The translations under genes were made by a program, and so were the position numbers. Below, piece after piece: positions 1 to 9,619 of a stretch of 64,000 nt of DNA (position 1 is the first letter of the stretch; each line of letters opens with the position of its first letter). Source of the DNA: Mayfieldus sp963772265 (GTDB lineage: Bacteria; Actinomycetota; Thermoleophilia; Solirubrobacterales; 70-9); NCBI GenBank assembly GCA_963772265.1, contig CAVYWS010000005.1, forward strand, positions 186,001-250,000, given 5' to 3'. The notes under the pieces are model-generated. The model was given only the letters and a program-made list of their open reading frames with translations, made no database searches and was not told the origin of the DNA.

Positions 1-2
1 GG

Positions 3-1367
3 GGCGATCACTGGACTCGGCGCGCCAACCGCGACGCGTTCCTGATCTTCGAGCACGAGCGGCGGCTGATCGCCAGCCGCCTGCACCGGGAGCGGCGGCG
101 AAACGACCGCTACCGCGACCTGGTCCTGATCACGAAGCTGATCTGGCTCGAGTACGAGCTGCTCGCCGGCCGGGTTGGCCCCGGCAGACGCCTCGCCCAG
201 CCGCCGAGCGGCCCGATCACCCCCGGCCAGGACGTGCCCGCCCAGTGGGCCCGCCCCTGGGGGGTCGGCCCGATGAGCGAGCTGAGCCGAATGTTCTCCC
301 TCTACATCGGCGAGCGCGATCGCATCGCACGGCGGCTTTCGCCTCCGGTCCTCTCCGGTGCGACGGCCGAGGCTGATCTTGAGCTGGTGCGGATCGTGTC
401 GCCGACTGCTCTGCAGGGGGTAACCGCGAACACCGAGGTTCCGACGGCGCAGCCCGAAGTCGAGGCCGCGCCCCCCGTGGAGCCTCGGGCGCCGGCGCGG
501 CCACCGAGCGGGCGGCAGCCGTCTTCGCCGGACGAGGTGTCGACCGCCGATGTCCCCGCCGCCGGGGCTGCCGCGATTGCCGAGCGCCTGGCCCGCGAGG
601 AGGCAGAGGAGGCGAAGGCCCGCGAGGAGGGCGAGCGCAAGGAGGCCCGCAAGCGGGAGCAAAGGGCCGAGCGCCGGCGCGAGCGGGAGCTCGAGGCAGA
701 GCGGAAGCGCGAGGCTCGCCGGGAGCGCCGGGACGCACGGAGTTGGCGCCGGCGCGAGCAGCCTCGCCGGGTTCGGTCGGGGATCAGCACCAGCGCGCGC
801 CGCGCCCGAGAAGCGACCGGAGTCGGCGTTGGCATCCTCACGGCGCCGGTCCGGCACAAGCCGGACCTCCTCTCCGTGGGTGTGGCCTCGATGGTGGTGG
901 CGCTGTTGCTCGCGGGTGCGCTCATCACCACCGACCTCGTCTCGGACGACGGCCCCGGCCCGATCACCGGGGTGCGCGAGGCCCGCGCCGCCACCTCCGG
1001 CTCCCCGAACCTCGACAAGAAGCGCGCCGCCATGCTGAAGCGGATCGCGGCGCGGCGCCACGCACGCCTGGTCGCCCGTAGGCGGGCGCGCGAGCGCGCC
1101 CGTCAGGAGGCGGCGCGCGAGCAGGCACGCAAAGAGTCTCGGCACAAGGCGCGGTTGGCACGACGGGCACCGCAGGCCGACCAACAGCCGACGAACACCC
1201 TGCCCACCACCACGCCTGAGCCGGTCGCCCCCGCGCCGACCACGCCCACGACCTCATCGCCGTCGAAGCCGACGCCCACCCAGAGCACGCCCAAGCCGCC
1301 AGCCTCGAGTCAACCCGCACCTGCGCCCGCGCCGGCCCCCGCACCTGCGCCCGCCGGCGGGGGTTGA
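3..1367 (+). CDS. Membrane protein with charged helical region and Pro/Ala-rich tail (5' partial)
   Basis: The reading frame is open from base 3, so the gene starts upstream; the GTG at 234 is only an internal candidate. The N-terminal part has two similar amphipathic stretches (FLIFEHERRLIASRL and FSLYIGERDRIARRL). A long Arg/Glu/Ala-rich region follows, probably helical or coiled coil. One hydrophobic segment (around VASMVVALLLAGALITT, bases about 885-940) is a likely transmembrane helix. After it come another basic helical region and a Pro/Thr/Ala tail ending in PAPAPAPA repeats, typical of wall-spanning tails. The probable topology is a cytoplasmic N-terminus and an external C-terminus. 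I do not recognise the family. The gene ends 17 bases before the next one, on the same strand. Confidence 0.6.
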   Translation, partial: GDHWTRRANRDAFLIFEHERRLIASRLHRERRRNDRYRDLVLITKLIWLEYELLAGRVGPGRRLAQPPSGPITPGQDVPAQWARPWGVGPMSELSRMFSLYIGERDRIARRLSPPVLSGATAEADLELVRIVSPTALQGVTANTEVPTAQPEVEAAPPVEPRAPARPPSGRQPSSPDEVSTADVPAAGAAAIAERLAREEAEEAKAREEGERKEARKREQRAERRRERELEAERKREARRERRDARSWRRREQPRRVRSGISTSARRAREATGVGVGILTAPVRHKPDLLSVGVASMVVALLLAGALITTDLVSDDGPGPITGVREARAATSGSPNLDKKRAAMLKRIAARRHARLVARRRARERARQEAAREQARKESRHKARLARRAPQADQQPTNTLPTTTPEPVAPAPTTPTTSSPSKPTPTQSTPKPPASSQPAPAPAPAPAPAPAGGG

Positions 1368-1384
1368 GGTAAATAGAAAAGCCG

Positions 1385-2082
1385 ATGAAAGTGCGCGTAG
1401 CGATATTCGTGGCTGTCGGAACCCTTGGGCTCGCGCTTGCAAGCGCGGCGCTTGCGGCGGCGCCGACCCTTGACTCTCCGCCGGACGGGCAGACCTACAC
1501 CTCCGGAGTCGGTCAGATCACCTTCCGGGCCGAGCTGAGCAGCGACGCCGCGATCGGAAGCGGCATGGACTTCTACGTGACCCGGGACAACGCGGTCAAT
1601 CCAACAACCGGTGTCTTCTCCCAGTTCGTGGACCACATTCCCGGAGTCGGGGGTCCAACCGTCTTCAGCGGCAGCGCCGACTCCGACGACGCCTGGCCCG
1701 ACCGGCCGGGCAACTACTGGTGGCAGGCTGTCCAGGCGTGCGATGCGCTGGTCACGACTTGCGTTCAGGCAAGCCCGGCGATGGCCTTCACCATCGTCCC
1801 CGCACCCGTCGCCCTCCTTGCCCAGGGCAAGGTCGAGCTCGACACCTTCCTGACCAAGCACCCGCGGCACCGGACCCACCGACACAAGGTCAAGTTCCGC
1901 TTCAACTCCAACATCGAGGGCGCGCACTTCCGCTGCCTCTACGCCCGCGGCTGGTCGCGCTGCCACTCGCCGCACGTCTTCCGGCACCTGGCCCCGGTCG
2001 CTACAAGTTCAAGGCCCAGGCGGTGGTCAACGGGGAGAGGGACACGACCCCCGCCACCTGGGTGTTCAGGATCCTGCGCTGA
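1385..2082 (+). CDS. Secreted Ig-like-domain protein (frameshifted)
   Basis: The start ATG is followed by a signal peptide (MKVRVAIFVAVGTLGLALAS, then AALAAA). The mature part begins PTLDSPPDGQTY, the opening of a fibronectin/Ig-like beta domain. Near the C-terminus, KVKFRFNSNIEGAHFRCLY and SRCHSP match the Cys-containing beta-sandwich modules of actinobacterial surface proteins. The frame breaks at about base 1993, in CACCTGGCCCCGGTCGC. Restoring one G gives HLAPGRYKFKAQAVVNGE and a natural stop at 2080-2082; without it the frame runs into the next gene. I treat the full product (about 231 residues) as the real protein and the break as a likely sequence error. Substrate and partners are unknown. 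Confidence 0.65.
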
Positions 2083-2136
2083 ACCAGGGCACCACCTGCG
2101 TCCCGCCTGCATCGCCGCGGCTATGGTCGGGGGTGC

Positions 2137-3156
2137 ATGCCGGCCGTCAGCCCGGACCGGCCCGCGGGTCTCGTCCAGATCAGGGCCTTCCAGTCGAGCG
2201 ATGAACAGCAGGTGCTCGGCCTGCTGCGATCGGCATTCGGCCCCTGGCCGGCCGACCTCAGCGGTGTCTCTTCCGCGGAGTTCTTCCGCTGGAAGCATAT
2301 GGAGTGCCCCTTCGGCCCCTCGATCCTGCTCGTCGCCGAGCTGGATGGAAACGTGGTCGGCTTCGGGGCCTGGTTGCGATGGCGGTTCGTGGTTCGAGGA
2401 CGCCGAGTTGACGCCCTGCGCGGGATCGACTTCGTTGTCGATCCCGCCCACCGCGGACACCGCGTCCTCGAGAGCCTGATCAAGTTCGCGTCGTCGCAGT
2501 TTCCGTCCGCGACCGCGTTCACCTTCAGCACGCCGAACCAGCGAGCCGCGCCGGGCGCGCGACGATCCGGACGGCGAAAGGTGGACACCTTCCGTGCCTT
2601 CGTGCGGCCGAGCCGGCCTCTGCTTGGCGCGATGCGGCGCTGGTCAAGCTCAAGAGCGGGTCGATCGTTTTCTGTCGATGCCGAGCACGCGAGCACCGCC
2701 CTGACGGACGATCGCCTCGAGTCAGTCGTGGCTGATCACTCTGACCGGCTTGACGATCGATATGCCACCGCGCTTGATCTGGAGCACCTCAGATGGAGGT
2801 ACCGCTTCGACGAATACCGGGCGGTACGTACTGATCCGGGGTCGCGGCAGCCCGGGATTGCGATCTTCCGGCTCCGGCCACACGGCCTGTTGTGGGAGAG
2901 CCGCGTCTGCGAGCTACTCGTTGCGGGCGGGGACCGCCGGACCGCCGGCCGCCTTCTGCGTCGTGTTGCGCGGGCCAGCCGGGCGGACTTGCTCAGTTGC
3001 GGATTCCGCTCCCGTTGCGATGCCGCCCGACACGGCTTCGTCGCATCTCCCCAGGGAATGGTCCTGATGGCACGCGCGATCGAGCCGGACCTGACACCCG
3101 ATCCGACCCGCCGAGCCTCGTGGGCGCTTTCACTCGGCGACCTGGAGCTGCTCTAG
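2137..3156 (+). CDS. GNAT-family N-acetyltransferase
   Basis: This 339-residue protein begins with an acetyltransferase fold: VQIRAFQSSDEQQVLGLL at the start, the central strand ILLVAELDGNVVGFGAW, and the acetyl-CoA loop region DFVVDPAHRGHRVLESLI. In the loop, HRGHRV stands in for the usual R/Q-x-x-G-x-G/A. The protein is about twice the length of a minimal GNAT, and its C-terminal half (from about residue 170) resembles no domain I can name. The family transfers an acetyl group from acetyl-CoA to an amine; the substrate cannot be read from sequence. It is a cytoplasmic protein with no signal peptide. It lies downstream of a secreted protein and 35 bases before the carboxyltransferase gene. 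Confidence 0.7.
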   Translation: MPAVSPDRPAGLVQIRAFQSSDEQQVLGLLRSAFGPWPADLSGVSSAEFFRWKHMECPFGPSILLVAELDGNVVGFGAWLRWRFVVRGRRVDALRGIDFVVDPAHRGHRVLESLIKFASSQFPSATAFTFSTPNQRAAPGARRSGRRKVDTFRAFVRPSRPLLGAMRRWSSSRAGRSFSVDAEHASTALTDDRLESVVADHSDRLDDRYATALDLEHLRWRYRFDEYRAVRTDPGSRQPGIAIFRLRPHGLLWESRVCELLVAGGDRRTAGRLLRRVARASRADLLSCGFRSRCDAARHGFVASPQGMVLMARAIEPDLTPDPTRRASWALSLGDLELL

Positions 3157-3191
3157 CTCGAGTTCCTGATGGGGTGTGCGAGGCTTCGGCG

Positions 3192-4763
3192 ATGCCCACC
3201 GAGGACGCCCACGACTCGCCTCGTTCCGACCTCTCCGAGGCGATGGAGCGCCGGGCGCTGACCCGCGACCAGGCCCGGCCCGAGGCGGTCGAGCGACGCC
3301 ACAGCGCCGGGGCGCGGACGGCCCGCGAGAACATCGCCGACCTGGTCGACCGGGGGACTTTCGTCGAGTACGGCGGCCTGGCGATCGCGGCGCAGCGGGC
3401 GCGAAGGGAGCTTCGGGAGCTGCTCGAGCGAACGCCCGCCGACGGCTTGGTTGCCGGAATCGGCCGCGTCAACGGCGACCTCTTCGGCGAGCGAAGCGCA
3501 TGCGCGGTTCTCTCCTACGACTACACCGTGCTCGCTGGGACCCAGGGCACGATTGGACACCGCAAGAAGGACCGCCTGTTCGAGCTGATCGAGCGGATGC
3601 GGCTGCCGACGGTGTTCCTCGCCGAGGGTGGGGGAGGGAGACCGGGCGATACCGACCACGCGGTCGTCTCGGCGCTGGAGACCCGCGCCTTCGCGCTCTG
3701 GGCACGGTTGTCGGGCCTGGTGCCGAGGATCGCGATCGTCGCCGGGCGCTGCTTCGCCGGCAACGCCGTGATCGCCGGCGCCTCCGATCTGATCGTCGCG
3801 ACCCGCAACTCCTCGCTCGGGATGGGCGGGCCGGCGATGATCGAGGGCGGCGGGCTGGGTCGGGTGGCGCCCGACGACGTCGGGCCGGCAGGCATGCAGA
3901 GCGCCAACGGCGTGATCGACGTAGAGGTCGCCGATGAGGCCGAGGCGACGGCGGTCGCCAAACGCCTGCTCGGCTACTTTCAGGGAAGGACGCCGCCGGT
4001 CCCGGCGGCGGACCAGAGCGCGCTACGGGGTCTGGTGCCGGAGCGCCGCAGGCGCGCCTACGACGTGCGGCCGGTGATCGAGACCCTCGCCGACCAGGAT
4101 TCGGTTGTCTTCCTGCGGCAGAGCTTCGCGCCGGGCATGGTCACCGCCCTGATTCGGATCGATGGCCGGCCGCTGGGGGTGATCGCGAACAATCCGATTC
4201 ACCTGGCCGGGGCGATCACCAGCGAGGGCGCCGACAAGGCGGCTCGGTTCATGCAGCTCTGCGACGCCTTCGGCCTGGCCCTGGTCTCGTTGATCGACAC
4301 GCCGGGGATGATGGTCGGGCCCGACGCCGAGCAGACGGCGCTGGTCCGGCACTGCTCGCGCCTCTTCGTCATCGGCGCCGCCCTGCGGGTTCCCCTGGTC
4401 GCGGTCATCCTCCGCAAGGCCTACGGGCTCGGCGCCCAGGCGATGGCGGCCGGCAGCCTGCACGAGCCGATGCTCACCGTCGGCTGGCCGACCGCGGAGC
4501 TCGGCCCGATGGGGCTCGAGGGGGCGGTCAGGCTCGGCTTCCGGCGCGAGCTCGATGCGATTCCCGACGAATCCGACCGCGAGCAGCGGGTGCAGGAGCT
4601 GACCGCGGCCGCGCACGAGCACGCCAAGGCGCTCAACGCGGCGACCCTGTTCGAGCTCGACGACGTGATCGACCCCGCCGAGACGCGGCAGCTGATCGCC
4701 GCCACCGTCGCCGCGGCTGCCCCCGCACCAGGGCGGGAGCGGCGCTTCGTGGACACGTGGTAG
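3192..4763 (+). CDS. Acyl-CoA carboxylase carboxyltransferase (beta) subunit
   Basis: The family transfers CO2 from carboxy-biotin to an acyl-CoA (acetyl-, propionyl- or methylcrotonyl-CoA), feeding fatty-acid synthesis or propionate metabolism. The 523 residues fit the usual 500-540 of a full beta subunit with two crotonase-fold halves. Seen motifs include SAGARTARENIADLVDRGTF near the N-terminus, YDYTVLAGTQGTIGHRKKDR, the first oxyanion region (RCFAGNAVIAGASDLIVA) and the second (SLIDTPGMMVGPDAEQ, then RKAYGLGAQAMA). No biotin carboxylase or BCCP gene is adjacent, so the partner must be elsewhere. The frame is open upstream to 2892, but that part overlaps the acetyltransferase; the ATG at 3192 gives the family-typical N-terminus. 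The acyl-chain preference cannot be told here. Confidence 0.85.
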   Translation: MPTEDAHDSPRSDLSEAMERRALTRDQARPEAVERRHSAGARTARENIADLVDRGTFVEYGGLAIAAQRARRELRELLERTPADGLVAGIGRVNGDLFGERSACAVLSYDYTVLAGTQGTIGHRKKDRLFELIERMRLPTVFLAEGGGGRPGDTDHAVVSALETRAFALWARLSGLVPRIAIVAGRCFAGNAVIAGASDLIVATRNSSLGMGGPAMIEGGGLGRVAPDDVGPAGMQSANGVIDVEVADEAEATAVAKRLLGYFQGRTPPVPAADQSALRGLVPERRRRAYDVRPVIETLADQDSVVFLRQSFAPGMVTALIRIDGRPLGVIANNPIHLAGAITSEGADKAARFMQLCDAFGLALVSLIDTPGMMVGPDAEQTALVRHCSRLFVIGAALRVPLVAVILRKAYGLGAQAMAAGSLHEPMLTVGWPTAELGPMGLEGAVRLGFRRELDAIPDESDREQRVQELTAAAHEHAKALNAATLFELDDVIDPAETRQLIAATVAAAAPAPGRERRFVDTW

Positions 4764-4821
4764 GCCTGCGGTAGGCTCGAAGCGTCCGTCCACTCGTCCA
4801 GGAAGGGGAGGTAGGAGAGGC

Positions 4822-5274
4822 ATGAAGGGAAAGGCAGCTGCCCTCTGCGCAGCAGCGATCGCGGTCCTGGCCGTATCGGTTCCCGCGGCGCTTGCGAAGC
4901 ACCGCCACCACCACCGCCCGCCGCACATCCGCATCACCAATTGGGTCGTGACCACACCTGCGAGGGGCGAAGTCGATGCCGACCCCGGCTCCACCTTCAC
5001 CCACTGTGCGACGGACATCCCCAACCACCTGCACGTCGACGGGCGCTTCAAGCGCGCGGTCCACGGCAAGAAGCTGAAGTTCCGCGTCTACCTCAACGGC
5101 GCCGTCCGCGACGTCTTCCGCGAGCACTGGACCGTGAACGGGTTCGGCGACTTCGGCGACGGGCTCGGAAACGACCAGGGGCTTCCCGACGGACTCTGGA
5201 CGTTCAAGTGGACGGGGCAGGGTCACACGCTGGGGCGCAGCAGGCTCATCCTCGCCGGCGACCCCGCCTGCTGA
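4822..5274 (+). CDS. Small secreted protein of unknown function
   Basis: A strong ribosome site (GGAGGTAGGAGAGGC) precedes the ATG. The first 25 residues form a signal peptide (MKGKAAALCAAAIAVLAVSV, then PAALA), followed by a His-rich stretch KHRHHHRPPH. The remaining 120 residues look like a beta-rich domain with two Cys, one in THCATDIP and one at the very C-terminus (GDPAC), which could form a disulfide. The His-rich start could bind metal, but this is a guess. I do not recognise the family. Its 3' end converges with the PAS-GGDEF gene, leaving 10 bases between them. Confidence 0.55.
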   Translation: MKGKAAALCAAAIAVLAVSVPAALAKHRHHHRPPHIRITNWVVTTPARGEVDADPGSTFTHCATDIPNHLHVDGRFKRAVHGKKLKFRVYLNGAVRDVFREHWTVNGFGDFGDGLGNDQGLPDGLWTFKWTGQGHTLGRSRLILAGDPAC

Positions 5275-5284
5275 GAGGCGATCG

Positions 5285-6605
5285 TCAGCGCTGCGTGGAC
5301 CTTGCGAGGCGCTCGCCGAGGGAGTCGTGGTAGACCGCGAACCCGTTGCCGCCCAAGCGCTTGGCTTCATAGAGCGCAAGGTCGGCGCGGATCATCAGCT
5401 CCTCGGCGGTGGTCCCATCCTCGATCGGCGCCAGGCCGATGCTGACCGTCGACGAGCGCGAATCGGTGCCGGCTCTTCGAGGCCAGCGATTCGACGATCG
5501 CAGCGGCGGTCGCGCCGGCCTCGGCCGGATCCGCCTCGGGCAGCAGGACCGCGAACTCGTCGCCGCCGATCCGCCCGGCGAAGTCGCTTCGGCGCAGTCT
5601 CCGTGAGAGCGCCGCTGCGACCTCCTTCATCATCAGGTCGCCGGCGCTGTGGCCGAGGGTGTCGTTGATCGTCTTGAACCGGTCCAGATCGAGCATCAGC
5701 AGGGCGCCGCGCCAGCCGTAGCGCGTGCAGCGCTCGACGTGGCGCCGCAGCTCCTCGTTGAAGCAGCGCCGGTTGGCGAGGCCGGTGAGGTCGTCCTGGT
5801 CGGCCAGCCGCCGAAGCCGGTCCTCGAGCAGCCGGTGGTCGGTGACGTCGGACACCGTTCCCAGGAACGAGGCGGACTCGTCGTTCTCGTCCGGCAGCCC
5901 GACCGCCCGGCCCGAGACCCAGACCACACGCCCGCTTGCCTGCAGGAAGCGGTACTCGAGTTTGAACTCGCCGCCTTCGTTGGCCATCCGCCGCCAGGCC
6001 TCTTCGACACGGTCGTAGTCGTCCGGGTGCAGGGCCTCGGCCCACCCGGATCCGTGCGCGTCCTCACGCGACATCCCCGAGAGCTCGCACCAGCGGTCGT
6101 TGACGAAGATGCAGTTGAAGTCGGCGTCCGCCTCGTAGATCCCGACCGGGACCGCCGAGGCCAGCGCCTGGTAGCGGCGCTCGCCGTCCTTGAACCGGTC
6201 CTCGAGCAGCCGCCTGTCGGTGATGTCGCGCGTAACCGCGTGGATCTCGGCGGTCCCGCCTGCTGCGCCGGTGACCATGTGGGCGGTTGCCTCGACCTCG
6301 GCGAAGCGGCCGTCGGCTCGCCGGAAGCGAAACCGCGCGTCGACCGTGTCGGGGCCGGCGAGGATCCGCTGATGGCGCTCGAACAGGTAGCCGGCATCAT
6401 CGGGATGGATGAACTCATAGGCGGAGCGCCCGAGCAGGTCCTCGGGTCGATAGCCGAACAAGCGCTGGCAGGCGGGCGACGCGTAGAGAAAGACGCCTTC
6501 CGCGGTGTGGCGGGTGAGCATGTCCGTGGCGTTGTCGGCCAGGAACCTGAACTGCTCATCGCCGCCTGTTCGAGTGGCATCCATGCCTACCATTCGGATC
6601 GGCAC
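5285..6605 (-). CDS. PAS-PAS-GGDEF diguanylate cyclase (frameshifted near C-terminus)
   Basis: The gene encodes a soluble sensor cyclase that would make cyclic di-GMP from two GTP. Two PAS domains come first, each with FRFLADNATDML- or RRYQALASAVPV-type starts and ending in the PAC motifs VTRDITDRRLLEDR and VSDVTDHRLLEDR. The GGDEF domain follows: DDLTGLANRR, LLMLDLDRFKTINDTLGH, and the active site IGGDEFAVL. RRSD lies five residues before GGDEF and fits the product-inhibition I-site. The frame breaks near base 5480. On the complementary frame the domain continues as STVSIGLAPIEDGTTAEELM and ends at the stop at 5285-5287, so the intact protein would be about 440 residues. The ligand sensed by the PAS domains is unknown. 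Confidence 0.8.
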
Positions 6606-6654
6606 CCGCGGCCGGGGGCTTGAGGGATCGTCGGTTAGGCGTGCAGCCTTGGGG

Positions 6655-8304
6655 CTAGCATTCCCCCCGGCCGCCGAAGACCCCCTGCAGCGCCCGGCCG
6701 GGCGTGAAGTCGATCCCGACCCGGACCAGACCTGGCCGGCGAGCCCGGAGCTCGGTCCACTCGCCGGCCTGCTCGATGCAGCCCGGGCCAGATTTCACCG
6801 ACCAGAACGGGGTGTAGTGCTCGCGGACGACCAGCCGTCCGGGGCGTCGCACCTGGACGGTGAACGACTGGGTGTCGAGCGAGTGCAGGCGGCCATTGCT
6901 GAATCCGTCCCCGACCACGAGCGGGCCGGGATTCTTGACCTCGAACACCTGCCAGTGGGTCGAGCTCCAACGGGGGCGCAGGTAGCTCGGGTGGCGGAGG
7001 ATCAGGCTGCGCTCAGCGTGGGCCGAGTAGTCCAGCGGGGCATCCGGCAGGGCGACGTAGCGGACCGCGTTTCGCTGCAGCCACCGCCGGTAGCTGCGGT
7101 CGGTGAGCCTGCCGTCGTAGAAGACGTCGTCGCGGGTCCGGTCGAGCTGGCGCAGCCAGCCACGGGCGAGCCCGAACGACGGCGCCAGGTAGGCCGCCTC
7201 CCAGTGGTTGGCGGTCGGCGGCACCTCGATCCGGCTCACCCCGCCGCCGTGGGCGCGCAGCCAGCTGCGCAGCGGGTGGTAGTAGGCGGCGGTGGTCGAG
7301 CGGTCTCCGTCGGTCTGGATTACGGCGCGCACCCCCGCCATCAGCTGCCAGTAGAGGCTTCCGGTCAGCACCAGCGCGACCAGGATCGGATTCACCCGTG
7401 GCCGGCGGGTGAGCAGGATCGCGGCCAGGATCGGCCCGCCGAACAGCGCACCGAGCCTGATTGCGTTCCCGCCCAGCGGGTTGGAGACCAGCCAGGCCGC
7501 GGTCGAGGCGACGAAGTAGGCGAGCACGGCGGTGCGGAACTGGCGCTCGCCGGGCACCCCGCGGGTGAGCAGGAAGGCCCCGGCGCACCAGAGCGGGACG
7601 CCGATGTAGGAGGTGAAGGCGAATGGGAACTCGCCGCTCTCGGGGAAAGCGAGGTTGAGGCAGGCAACGACGCCGATCGCGATCGTCGCGACGGCGATCG
7701 CGTAAACGCGGCCACGGCCGCCGGTGCAGGCAACGAGGACGACCCCGCCCAGGAACACCGCCGCCACCGGGCTCGCCAGGGCGCATCCGAGGGCGGCCAG
7801 CATCGCCGGGGCGGGGTGGTGGCGCTGCAGGCAGCGAAGTGCCAGCAGCCCGAAGGCCACCCCCATCGCGAAGGCGAGCTGGCCGCTGACCAGCAGGCTG
7901 ACCGCACCAACCCCGAACCAGAGCGTCGCCCAGTGCGCCCGCTCGCCCCAGTGCTCCTGGATCAGGCGGTCGAACAGATAGGCCGAGAGCACCACCGAGA
8001 GGGCCCCGACCATGCGGGTGCCGACCAGCGAGGCCGCGGGCGGAAGCAGGACGCTGTAGGTGAGCGTGTAGTGGCCGCCGTACCAGCTCCCGTTCCAGAT
8101 CGAGAACCCCCCCTGCTCGAACAGCTCGGTGCGGAATGTCTGGGCGGCGAGGTCGCGGACGTGGGGGTCCCAGAGCAAAACCGCAGCGGTGAACGCGACG
8201 CTGAGCCCGACGGCGGGCAGCCAGCTGAATCGATTTAGCGGGACGGCGCCGGCGACCGAGGCATCGCTGCTCCGCGCTGCGCCAAGGCTCGGCAATCGGG
8301 ACAC
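6655..8304 (-). CDS. Polytopic membrane protein, glycosyltransferase-C-like
   Basis: A 549-residue protein with about ten hydrophobic segments in its first 360 residues and a soluble C-terminal domain of about 180 residues. An early loop after the first membrane helix contains FEQGGFSIWNGSWYGGHYTL; Trp/Tyr/Gly-rich first loops like this occur in GT-C glycosyltransferases and related actinobacterial membrane proteins. The C-terminal part (for example VRYVALPDAPLDYSAHAERS) resembles the periplasmic domain of such proteins. A transfer reaction using a polyprenyl-linked sugar is possible, but I cannot identify catalytic acids with confidence. It is transcribed with, and 69 bases downstream of, the sugar dehydrogenase gene. 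Confidence 0.5.
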   Translation of the reverse strand: MSRLPSLGAARSSDASVAGAVPLNRFSWLPAVGLSVAFTAAVLLWDPHVRDLAAQTFRTELFEQGGFSIWNGSWYGGHYTLTYSVLLPPAASLVGTRMVGALSVVLSAYLFDRLIQEHWGERAHWATLWFGVGAVSLLVSGQLAFAMGVAFGLLALRCLQRHHPAPAMLAALGCALASPVAAVFLGGVVLVACTGGRGRVYAIAVATIAIGVVACLNLAFPESGEFPFAFTSYIGVPLWCAGAFLLTRGVPGERQFRTAVLAYFVASTAAWLVSNPLGGNAIRLGALFGGPILAAILLTRRPRVNPILVALVLTGSLYWQLMAGVRAVIQTDGDRSTTAAYYHPLRSWLRAHGGGVSRIEVPPTANHWEAAYLAPSFGLARGWLRQLDRTRDDVFYDGRLTDRSYRRWLQRNAVRYVALPDAPLDYSAHAERSLILRHPSYLRPRWSSTHWQVFEVKNPGPLVVGDGFSNGRLHSLDTQSFTVQVRRPGRLVVREHYTPFWSVKSGPGCIEQAGEWTELRARRPGLVRVGIDFTPGRALQGVFGGRGEC

Positions 8305-8373
8305 GGGCCGAGCATTATTCCCCAGGCGACGGATTCCAGCCTGCCCAATCGCCTGCTCGGGCAGGATGCCCGG

Positions 8374-9480
8374 TCAGCCGGAGACCGGGATGCGCAGGAT
8401 CCGGTCGTCGCCTGGTCGCGGCGTCCCGCGCCCGTCGCGATTGGAGGTCGTGACCCAGAGCGAGTGGTCGGGGGCGCGGACGACCGAGCGCAGGCGCCCG
8501 TAGACGCCGGCGTAGAGCGGGACCGGGTTGCCCGCGGTGACGCCCCGCAGGCGGATCCGGAACAGGCACTCGCATTGGAGCCCGGCGACGAAGAGCTTGC
8601 GGCCGACGATCGCGTCGCCGCTCGGCGATGCAGTCGAGGTCGGCGTCCAGGTCACCGCCGGGTTGGTAAAGGACCCGCCCTGGGTATCCCCGACACCTTC
8701 GACGACCGGCCATCCGTAGTTGTGGCCGGGAACGATCAGGTTGACCTCGTCGGTCGTGTTCTGGCCGAACTCGGTCGCCCAGAGGCGTCCCTTGCGGTCC
8801 CAGGCGAGGCCCTGGACGTTGCGGTGGCCCCAGGACCAGACCAACGAGCCCGCGAACGGGTTTCCGGCCGGGACGCTGCCGTCGGGATTGAGGCGCAGGA
8901 TCTTGCCGTTGAGCGAGCCCAGGTCCTGAGCGAGGGCGCCCTGTCCGGTCTCGCCGACCGTCGCGTAGAGCTTCCCGTCGGGGCCGAAGGCGATTCGCCC
9001 GCCGTCGTGGAATTGAGCCCGCCGAAGGCCGGTGAGGATGGGGTGGAGGGCATGGCCCAGCCGGAACCGGACGATGCGGTTGTCGGTCGCTGTCGTCAGG
9101 TAGGCGTAGACCCAGTGGTCGCGACGGTAGCGGGGCGAAACGGCAAGACCCAACAGCCCGCCCTCTCCCGCATTGGTGTCGACCCCGGGCACCTGCATGA
9201 CGACGCGCTTGTGCCCGACCCGGCGGTGACCGGGCCCGGTTATGCGCAGGATCCTGCCGGTCGTGCGCTCGGAGACCAGCGCGCCGCCGTTGGGCAGGAA
9301 GGCGAGGCCCCAGGGGACCTGGAGGCCCTTGGTGATCGTCCTGGGCTTGGCGGCCTTGCGCTGGGCGGCGACCGGCTGCCGGTTCACCGGCCCCTGGCCG
9401 GCCGAATAGGCCCCTGCCTGCGATCCGAGTCCGGCCGCGAGCACGGCGACGATGACGAGTGATGCCCCTGCCAGGCGCAT
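8374..9480 (-). CDS. PQQ-dependent aldose/sorbosone-type dehydrogenase, secreted
   Basis: The 368-residue protein has an N-terminal signal (LVIVAVLAAGLGSQAGAY) and the six-bladed beta-propeller of the glucose/sorbosone dehydrogenase family. Family motifs are clear: GLQVPWGLAFLPNGGALVSE, GEGGLLGLAVSP, the HDGGRIAFGPDGKLYATVGE segment carrying the catalytic His, LNGKILRLNPDGSVPAGNPF, and WSWGHRNVQGLAWD. Members oxidise sugars outside the membrane with pyrroloquinoline quinone; some homologues bind no PQQ, so the redox role is inferred. No pqq biosynthesis gene is in the window, so cofactor supply would be external or encoded elsewhere. Confidence 0.85.
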   Translation of the reverse strand: MRLAGASLVIVAVLAAGLGSQAGAYSAGQGPVNRQPVAAQRKAAKPRTITKGLQVPWGLAFLPNGGALVSERTTGRILRITGPGHRRVGHKRVVMQVPGVDTNAGEGGLLGLAVSPRYRRDHWVYAYLTTATDNRIVRFRLGHALHPILTGLRRAQFHDGGRIAFGPDGKLYATVGETGQGALAQDLGSLNGKILRLNPDGSVPAGNPFAGSLVWSWGHRNVQGLAWDRKGRLWATEFGQNTTDEVNLIVPGHNYGWPVVEGVGDTQGGSFTNPAVTWTPTSTASPSGDAIVGRKLFVAGLQCECLFRIRLRGVTAGNPVPLYAGVYGRLRSVVRAPDHSLWVTTSNRDGRGTPRPGDDRILRIPVSG

Positions 9481-9619
9481 TGGGGCCAGTATGCCAAGGC
9501 TCAGCGGCCGCGGCGATGCAAGGTTCTTCCCAGGTTATTTTCGAGCGTCGCGACGCACGGCGAGCCCCGGATAGCCTGCGCCCTCTGCCGCCCCCGACCT
9601 CCGGGCGCCGGCAGGGCAG

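Noticed and set aside
2892..3191. N-terminal extension of the carboxyltransferase
   Set aside because: It overlaps the acetyltransferase gene in another frame and reads as low-complexity Arg/Pro sequence; ATG 3192 gives the family-typical start.
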